From Planctomycetota bacterium (GTDB lineage: Bacteria > Planctomycetota > Planctomycetia > Planctomycetales > Planctomycetaceae), in assembly GCA_003388505.1 (NCBI GenBank), contig QQVO01000013.1:62001-126000 (forward strand): 64,000 nt of DNA, in the 5' to 3' direction. The notes beneath the pieces are model-generated. The model was given only the letters and a program-made list of their open reading frames with translations, did no database searches and was not told where the DNA came from. Of this stretch, positions 59,338 to 64,000 are shown piece by piece. Numbering within the stretch: position 1 is the stretch's first letter; the number at the start of each line of letters is the position of its first letter. Made by a program: the position numbers and the translations under genes.

Positions 59338-60852
59338 TCAATCGCTTTCGTCCATCAGATCCTCCCCCGGTTCCGGCAGGAAGAAGCTGAGAATGAAGCC
59401 GGCGAGATAGACGGCCGTTCCAATAATCGCCGCCGTGTAGGCCCACTGTTCCGTACCGGTTTCTCCCGGCATGAACGGCTTCGAAGCGAGATTGCTCGTC
59501 ACCCACGCCATGCTGGTTCCAATCAGCCTGCCGCCGATATTCGCCGCGAAACTCTCGCCCGTCCCGCGCAGGTGCAGCGGGTACACACGCGGCAGGTAAT
59601 TCCCCCAGAAACTGAACTGCCCCACCGTGAACAACCCGGCGAAGAAGATGCCGATGTAGAGCCAGTCCAGATTGTGAATGGCGGCGACCGCGAACGTGAA
59701 CGGAATCACAATCAAACCCGGAATCTGGAAGATGCGAATCAGTTTTCGCTGGCTGAGAATGCGGACGACGAGCAGCGCGAGCAGAAACCGCCCGAACAGG
59801 CCGCCAATCTCCTGAGTCTTGGTCACGAGGTGCAATTCTTCCTCAGCGGCCCGCCGCGTCGCTCCGCCGATGATTTTGGCCCGTTCCTCCTCGCTCTTGC
59901 CCTCCAGTTCGCCCTCGACCTCAGCGATCGCCTTCTGCTTCACTTCCGGCAGGCCGGACAGCATGTGCCGCGTCTGCTGCAGCGCCCCGAAGGCGGCTCC
60001 GTAACTGCACGCGAACATCAGCATCGTGATGATCGATGTCCTGCGATACTGCGGCGCAAACAATTCCCGAATGCTCGGACGATGCAGCGTCCCGGCGTCC
60101 TTCTTCCGTTTCCACGCGGGCGATTCGGGGAGGAAAGGACGGATGAAAATCAACGGGATCGCGGGAATCAGTCCCGACATCAAGGTGTATCGCCACGGCG
60201 CATAGTGGTTGAATTCCCGGCCGGCCTCCCCGAACGCCGTCAACCACTCCGGCAACGGGATCGCGGGAAGTTGCAGGGCCGGCAGCGAAATCCCGAAGAA
60301 CAGGACGGCCGGTTCCCCTTTGGCCCAGCCCACCGCCAGCCCGTACGCGATCGCCACGAGCAGGCCGCCGATCGATGAAAACGCCTGCGTGTAACCCAGC
60401 ACGCGTTCGCGTTGTTCCCGTTCCGGGAAGAGTTCCGCCAGCCAGGCGACCGCCGCCACGAATTCCACGCAGACGCCGATGAACGTCGTGCAGCGGAAGA
60501 ACAGCAGCATCCAGATGTTCGTCGAGAAACCGGCGGCGAAGGCTGAGAAGGCATACAGCAGGATGCTCCACGTCAGCACCCGCCGGCGGCCGAGAATGTC
60601 GGTCAGATATCCCCCGAACAATCCGAACACGCCGCCCACGATTGCCGGAATGTAGAACAGCCTGCCGACCCACATGCCGTAATCGCTGCCCGGCCCTTTG
60701 ACCACGCCGCCAAGTTCCAGCAGCGCCGGTTCCACAATCAACGGCAGCATCAGGAGTTCATAGATGTCGAACGCGAAGCCGATCGAGGCGATCGTGCAGA
60801 TCAGCCACGCGACCGTGTTCATCGGCGTCTTTTGAGGGCGGGCGTCGCTCAT
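59338..60852 (-). CDS. Major facilitator superfamily transporter (sugar porter-like)
   Basis: A 504-residue inner-membrane transporter with 12 predicted helices. Motif A is GGYLTDILGRRRVL after helix 2, and PESPAWKRKKDAG after helix 6 matches the PESPRxL pattern of sugar/MFS porters. The central cytoplasmic loop is unusually long, with a charged helical segment (IAEVEGELEGKSEEERAKI). It carries a small soluble substrate by proton or ion symport; the substrate is unknown. The ATG at 60852 (MSDARPQKTP) is preferred over an upstream in-frame start at 60936. Confidence 0.9.
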   Translation of the reverse strand: MSDARPQKTPMNTVAWLICTIASIGFAFDIYELLMLPLIVEPALLELGGVVKGPGSDYGMWVGRLFYIPAIVGGVFGLFGGYLTDILGRRRVLTWSILLYAFSAFAAGFSTNIWMLLFFRCTTFIGVCVEFVAAVAWLAELFPEREQRERVLGYTQAFSSIGGLLVAIAYGLAVGWAKGEPAVLFFGISLPALQLPAIPLPEWLTAFGEAGREFNHYAPWRYTLMSGLIPAIPLIFIRPFLPESPAWKRKKDAGTLHRPSIRELFAPQYRRTSIITMLMFACSYGAAFGALQQTRHMLSGLPEVKQKAIAEVEGELEGKSEEERAKIIGGATRRAAEEELHLVTKTQEIGGLFGRFLLALLVVRILSQRKLIRIFQIPGLIVIPFTFAVAAIHNLDWLYIGIFFAGLFTVGQFSFWGNYLPRVYPLHLRGTGESFAANIGGRLIGTSMAWVTSNLASKPFMPGETGTEQWAYTAAIIGTAVYLAGFILSFFLPEPGEDLMDESD

Positions 60853-61293
60853 GGAAGGGTATCTCGAGGAGGGTCGGCGATCAGGCGGGCGGTCACGAAG
60901 CCCGTACAGAATGAGCGGCACGGCAAGAACTTGCAACCGACCGGCCCTGTGGCGCGCTCGTAAAGCCTGATTCGATTGTTACACGCAAAGTCGCGAAGCC
61001 GCCAAGGGGCGAGCGATGGCGACCTTGAGGGAAACTGAAGACCTGACCTTCCCCGATTTCCGTGCGTTGACGTGCCCGAGTCGGAACGACTCAAGCTATT
61101 TTCTCCGCAGCTCAGCGGCTCTGCGTGAGCCCATCGTTCAGCGAGATCGCGGGTTGGACGGTGAATCCCGGGATTTCCGAGATTCCTGTGGATTCTCTGT
61201 CACATCGCTGACTCGTCTCCGCTGAGGAAGGGAGCCGTTGGATCATCAGATTCAGCCCCCCAGAGCAATTGACCTTCTGAACCGGAGAGAACC
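60853..61293. other. Divergent gap with short degenerate repeats
   Basis: The region between the divergent MFS and Pro-rich protein genes carries a 9-nt-period stretch (CACGCAAAG, TCGCGAAGC, CGCCAAGGG near 60981) and a CTGCGTGAGCC-like sequence. I see no gene. AACCGGAGAGAACC just before 61294 is a plausible ribosome-binding site. Confidence 0.45.
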
Positions 61294-61893
61294 ATGAAAC
61301 GCGTGTTCACGATGCTCACGATCCTCAGCATGTTGTCCGTCGGGCTGATGGCAGCCGCCGACGCTGAGGCGGGATGCAACCGCTACAAGAAAAGCTGCAA
61401 GAGGCGTCCCGCGCCGCGGCCGGCGCCCGTTGCGCCGTTTCGCCGGGGTAATCCCCCTCCGCCGTCGCGACCCGCCGTGCCTCCGCCCCGCGGTCCCGTT
61501 GGACCGAGCAATCCCGTCGGCCCCAATGGCCCGAACGGACCGCTGGCCAACGATCCGGTCAATCCAGCGAATCCGGCGAATCCGGCGATCAATATTCCCG
61601 CCGGCTCGACGATCCTGCTCCCCGGCAACCGTGGTGAAAAAGCCGGCGCGGTCTACCTGCTGTTCGACGGCGTGCGACTGCCGCTGATCGTCGAAGAGTG
61701 GGCGGCCGAGGGGATTACCGTGACTCTCCCCTCGATGCAGCTCAACTCGGCCAAACAGGTCAAGATCGAGATCGTCCGCAGCGGCGCCGCTGCCGAAACG
61801 ATTGACGTCGTCCTCAATCCCCCGCCGAAGGTGATCGTCAAGGACCAGCCGGTCGTTGTGACAGCGCCTCCGGCTCCCGTGGCCGCTCGGTAG
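61294..61893 (+). CDS. Small secreted Pro/Asn-rich protein
   Basis: A 199-residue protein with a Sec signal peptide (MLTILSMLSVGLMAAADAEA) and a short Cys/Lys patch (GCNRYKKSCKRR). A Pro-rich low-complexity stretch with NPVGPNGPNGP and NPANPANPA repeats follows, then a compact C-terminal beta domain (AGSTILLPGNRGEKAGAVYL, VRLPLIVEEWAAEGITVTLP). The C-terminal part looks like a small immunoglobulin or surface-binding domain. No family recognised. It may act at the cell surface or in the periplasm. ATG 61294 with GGAGAGA upstream. Confidence 0.7.
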   Translation: MKRVFTMLTILSMLSVGLMAAADAEAGCNRYKKSCKRRPAPRPAPVAPFRRGNPPPPSRPAVPPPRGPVGPSNPVGPNGPNGPLANDPVNPANPANPAINIPAGSTILLPGNRGEKAGAVYLLFDGVRLPLIVEEWAAEGITVTLPSMQLNSAKQVKIEIVRSGAAAETIDVVLNPPPKVIVKDQPVVVTAPPAPVAAR

Positions 61894-61963
61894 TTGATCG
61901 GTCCGCACCGAAGAGTTCGCGCGCAAGAAAAGGGTGCGCGGACTCATTTTTCTCCGCGGTGTC

Positions 61964-62035
61964 GCAGAAGTCGTAAGACGTCTGATCGCTGAATTCACGA
62001 TACGTCCGCAGTCTCACGACTTCGGTGACACTTTC
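61964..62035. repeat. Dispersed foldback repeat, family 3 copy B
   Basis: It begins TCGCAGAAGTCGTAAGACGT and ends CAGTCTCACGACTTCGGTGA, matching the copy at 23390-23460 in layout and in both arms but in the opposite orientation. It lies between convergent genes, just after the stop of the Pro-rich protein and before the stop of the selenium-binding-protein-like gene. Confidence 0.7.
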
Positions 62036-62044
62036 CAGCGTGGA

Positions 62045-63490
62045 TCAAATCCAGATATCCGAAGTCGAGTCGCCGCCGGGAAAGCGCATTTCGTGAGCCC
62101 GGGCGGGGCCGTCCGGCTCTTTTCCGAAATCGACGAAGAAGTCTTCGTTGAGCGTGAGGCCGCCGTTCGCCGTGTCACAGTCAAGCTGCAACAGCCACGA
62201 GCCGCGTTCGGCCATGTCGGGGTAGAACTGGTTGTCCCAGGGGCTGTAGAGCGAATTGGTTACGTAGAGCCGCTTGCCGTCCAGACTGAGCTGCAGCATC
62301 TGCGGACCGCCGCCGAGCGTTTCCCCGGCCAGTTCCCGCGCCTTGCCGAGCACGCCTCCCAGCCAGACCTGGCCGGTCAGCGTGGGATGCGAAGGATCAC
62401 TGACGTCGTACTGGCGAATGTCGCCATGCAGCCAGTTGGAGAAGTACAGCCAGCGATCATCAAGGGATAGCACCAGATCGGTGATCAAACCGGGCACGGC
62501 GAACGGCCAGCCGTCGACCTCCACCGGATCGACCTGCACGACCTTTTCGGCGGCCCACTGATCGCCCGGCTTGTCCCAATGCCAGATCGCGCTGGAGAGC
62601 GCCGCCCCGACAAAGCCGTGCGTGCTGTCCGGATTGTGATGAAACCGGACTTCCAGAGGAATCAGGCCTTCTTCCCCAAGGTCGATGCTTTGGGTGATGA
62701 CGCGCTGTTCCCAATCCCAGAAGTGCAGATGCCGGCCGTATTTCCCGGCCGCAACGTCGTCCAGTGAAAAGCCGCGTGAGACGGTATTCGGCGCCCCCCA
62801 TTCACTGGAGATCATCACGTTGTGGCGCGGCTGGTACCAGAAGTCGTAATTGAAGTTCATCCCCTCGCGCGAGTCGGCCCAGCTTCCGACGATCTCGAAA
62901 TCCTGATCGAACAGTAGAAACCCGCCCGGCCCGTTCCCGACCGCGTCGCCGAGCATCGAGATCATGATGGTGCCGTCCCCCCGGCAGTGGACCGTGTGCG
63001 GGGCGGAGAGGCCGGTGTTGCGGCGAATCGCATCTCCGTCGATCACCTTGTGCAGCCGGGGCTTCGCCGGATCAATCGCGTCCAGAATGTGGATGTTGCT
63101 GGAGGCGATGCCCGGAACCACCAGGTAACGCCGCATCTTGTCCTCGTCGGCGTGGCAACTGCTGCACGCGTTCCAGCCGAAGTGGTGGAGTTCGTCCCCC
63201 AGGCCCGGCATCGCAGCGCGGTGGATCACCTGCCCATAGGCGGGCGACTCCGGGTCGACGTCGACCGTCGCCAGGTAGTCCGGCTTCGCGGTGTTCGTCC
63301 CGGTGTAGATGCACGGGAGATAGAGCAGAGTTTCCCGGGGCGACTTCATCGCCTCGGCAGGGGAAGCGTATGTCGGGCCGCAACACCTTGCGGCGGAGTC
63401 ATCGGCCTGCAGATGTTGGCTGACGAGTGTCGCGTGATAACTCGCCAGAGAACCGGCTGCGACCGAGCCGAGAAATTTTCGTCGATCCAT
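62045..63490 (-). CDS. SBP56-type protein / methanethiol oxidase
   Basis: A 482-residue protein of the selenium-binding protein 1 / methanethiol oxidase family. The N-terminus is a Tat signal ([20 protein letters not shown]), so export is via the Tat system. The propeller part contains [20 protein letters not shown], the Cys-containing motif of the family, and later [20 protein letters not shown] and [19 protein letters not shown]. Members oxidise methanethiol to formaldehyde, sulfide and peroxide with a copper cofactor. The ATG at 63490 is preferred; the longer frame to 63532 adds a leader without a better signal. The partial gene upstream ends 47 nt before it on the same strand. Confidence 0.9.
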   Translation of the reverse strand: MDRRKFLGSVAAGSLASYHATLVSQHLQADDSAARCCGPTYASPAEAMKSPRETLLYLPCIYTGTNTAKPDYLATVDVDPESPAYGQVIHRAAMPGLGDELHHFGWNACSSCHADEDKMRRYLVVPGIASSNIHILDAIDPAKPRLHKVIDGDAIRRNTGLSAPHTVHCRGDGTIMISMLGDAVGNGPGGFLLFDQDFEIVGSWADSREGMNFNYDFWYQPRHNVMISSEWGAPNTVSRGFSLDDVAAGKYGRHLHFWDWEQRVITQSIDLGEEGLIPLEVRFHHNPDSTHGFVGAALSSAIWHWDKPGDQWAAEKVVQVDPVEVDGWPFAVPGLITDLVLSLDDRWLYFSNWLHGDIRQYDVSDPSHPTLTGQVWLGGVLGKARELAGETLGGGPQMLQLSLDGKRLYVTNSLYSPWDNQFYPDMAERGSWLLQLDCDTANGGLTLNEDFFVDFGKEPDGPARAHEMRFPGGDSTSDIWI

Positions 63491-63537
63491 GGGCTGGCAA
63501 TCTCCTGCAGATCGCTGAATGCGTCGTGTCACGAGGA

Positions 63538-64000
63538 TTATTGAGCTGATTCTTCGCGTTCTGCGCGGCGAATCTCATAACGCCGCGCCGGCGGCTGGTT
63601 GATCTCGAAGATTCTGTCTTCGATTTCGCGGGCGGCCGCCACCTGCTCCGCCACGCGTTCTTCCATGCCCTCGATCTGCTGCTCCCGTTCCGCGAGTTGT
63701 TCCGCGGCCTGCTTGTCATCGGGATTGGCGTCAGCCTGACGCCTGGCCCGCGCGTAGCTCTGAAACTTCAACCATTCGCCGCGTAGTGCGACGATGGGAC
63801 CGGCGTTTCGTTCGGCGTTCAGTTGCGCGACTTCGAGCGCCTGCTGGAACTGCGGCGTGGTTTCGTTCGCCTGCAACTCGATGTGCCGCTCCAACGCGGT
63901 GTGCGGGTAGGTGCCGACGACGACGTCGTCGATGGCCACGGTGTACCGGCCGGGCTTGAGGCCGTGGATTTCCAGTGCTTCGCGGCTGAAGCGATGGCCC
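63538..64000 (-). CDS. C-terminus of an SGNH/GDSL hydrolase-like protein (5' end missing)
   Basis: The frame is open at the right edge, so the N-terminus lies outside. The visible 154 codons read [20 protein letters not shown] then [20 protein letters not shown], the usual C-terminal pattern of large planctomycete SGNH/GDSL hydrolases, followed by a charged helical tail with [19 protein letters not shown]. The identification rests on this C-terminal pattern alone; the active-site Ser and His blocks are not in view. It is upstream of the SBP56 gene with only 47 nt between them and may form an operon with it. Confidence 0.6.
   Translation of the reverse strand, partial: GHRFSREALEIHGLKPGRYTVAIDDVVVGTYPHTALERHIELQANETTPQFQQALEVAQLNAERNAGPIVALRGEWLKFQSYARARRQADANPDDKQAAEQLAEREQQIEGMEERVAEQVAAAREIEDRIFEINQPPARRYEIRRAEREESAQ

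Overview
This 64 kb, GC-rich window reads as chromosomal DNA of a planctomycete (family-level inference; no 16S or other marker is present). The supporting traits are a histidine-rich metzincin with a planctomycete-style N-terminal LExRxLL motif, a giant alpha-2-macroglobulin-like protein, ThuA-domain and selenium-binding-protein-type secreted proteins, hydroxysqualene dehydroxylase (hopanoid/squalene route), an accessory SecA-like ATPase, mostly monocistronic genes with long leaders, and many dispersed palindromic repeats in the gaps. I see no transposase, integrase, phage gene, CRISPR array, rRNA or tRNA.

Layout. 1-9.8 kb: a very large secreted membrane-anchored protein of unknown function (cut by the left edge), an APH-fold kinase-like protein, a 58-residue small protein, a ThuA-domain protein, DUF456, a hypothetical, a secreted alpha/beta hydrolase and a small membrane protein. 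9.8-21.2 kb: hemC overlapping a DUF502 membrane protein gene, a comF-like phosphoribosyltransferase, hpnE followed closely by a K+ channel/RCK protein, an ATP-grasp-like protein, a lipoprotein joining a PA-IL-like lectin domain to a phosphodiesterase of the alkaline phosphatase superfamily, and hemH. 21.2-28.3 kb: a seven-gene tad (Flp/type IVc pilus) cluster on the minus strand, in transcription order cpaA-tadE-cpaB-tadG-tadA-tadB-tadC; no pilin, secretin or TadZ is visible here. 28.3-29.4 kb is gene-free and rich in palindromes. 29.4-37.9 kb: a 2,837-residue alpha-2-macroglobulin-like protein that lacks the thioester motif.

38.2-49.6 kb is the most interesting part. A divergent flavin reductase-like gene is followed by four genes in one direction: a short SecA-like ATPase, an HlyD-type adaptor, a PqqD-M50 protease-HlyD fusion, and a TolC-type outer-membrane lipoprotein. 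A large secreted metzincin with a His-rich segment and a duplicated 272-residue module converges on them. I read this as a candidate dedicated export or peptide-maturation system in which the usual type I ABC transporter is missing and a SecA paralogue plus a membrane protease-adaptor take its place.

49.7-64 kb: a possible catabolic group (RraA-like, threonine-synthase-like, mandelate racemase-family), a membrane-bound PP2C/SpoIIE-type phosphatase, uppP, oligoendopeptidase F, a dimethylargininase-like amidinotransferase, an MFS transporter, a small Pro/Asn-rich secreted protein, a Tat-exported SBP56/methanethiol oxidase, and the C-terminus of what looks like an SGNH/GDSL hydrolase (cut by the right edge).

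At least four families of dispersed short repeats lie in the gaps, including between tad genes. Family 1 is a pair of hairpins that are reverse complements of each other (four copies), family 2 is GAGCGGCGCGGCGTCAGCCC (five clear copies), family 3 is a roughly 70-bp foldback (two copies), and family 4 is made of short 9-nt-period tandems. Start codons were chosen by ribosome-binding-site spacing, signal-peptide position and overlap with neighbours, and alternatives are stated.
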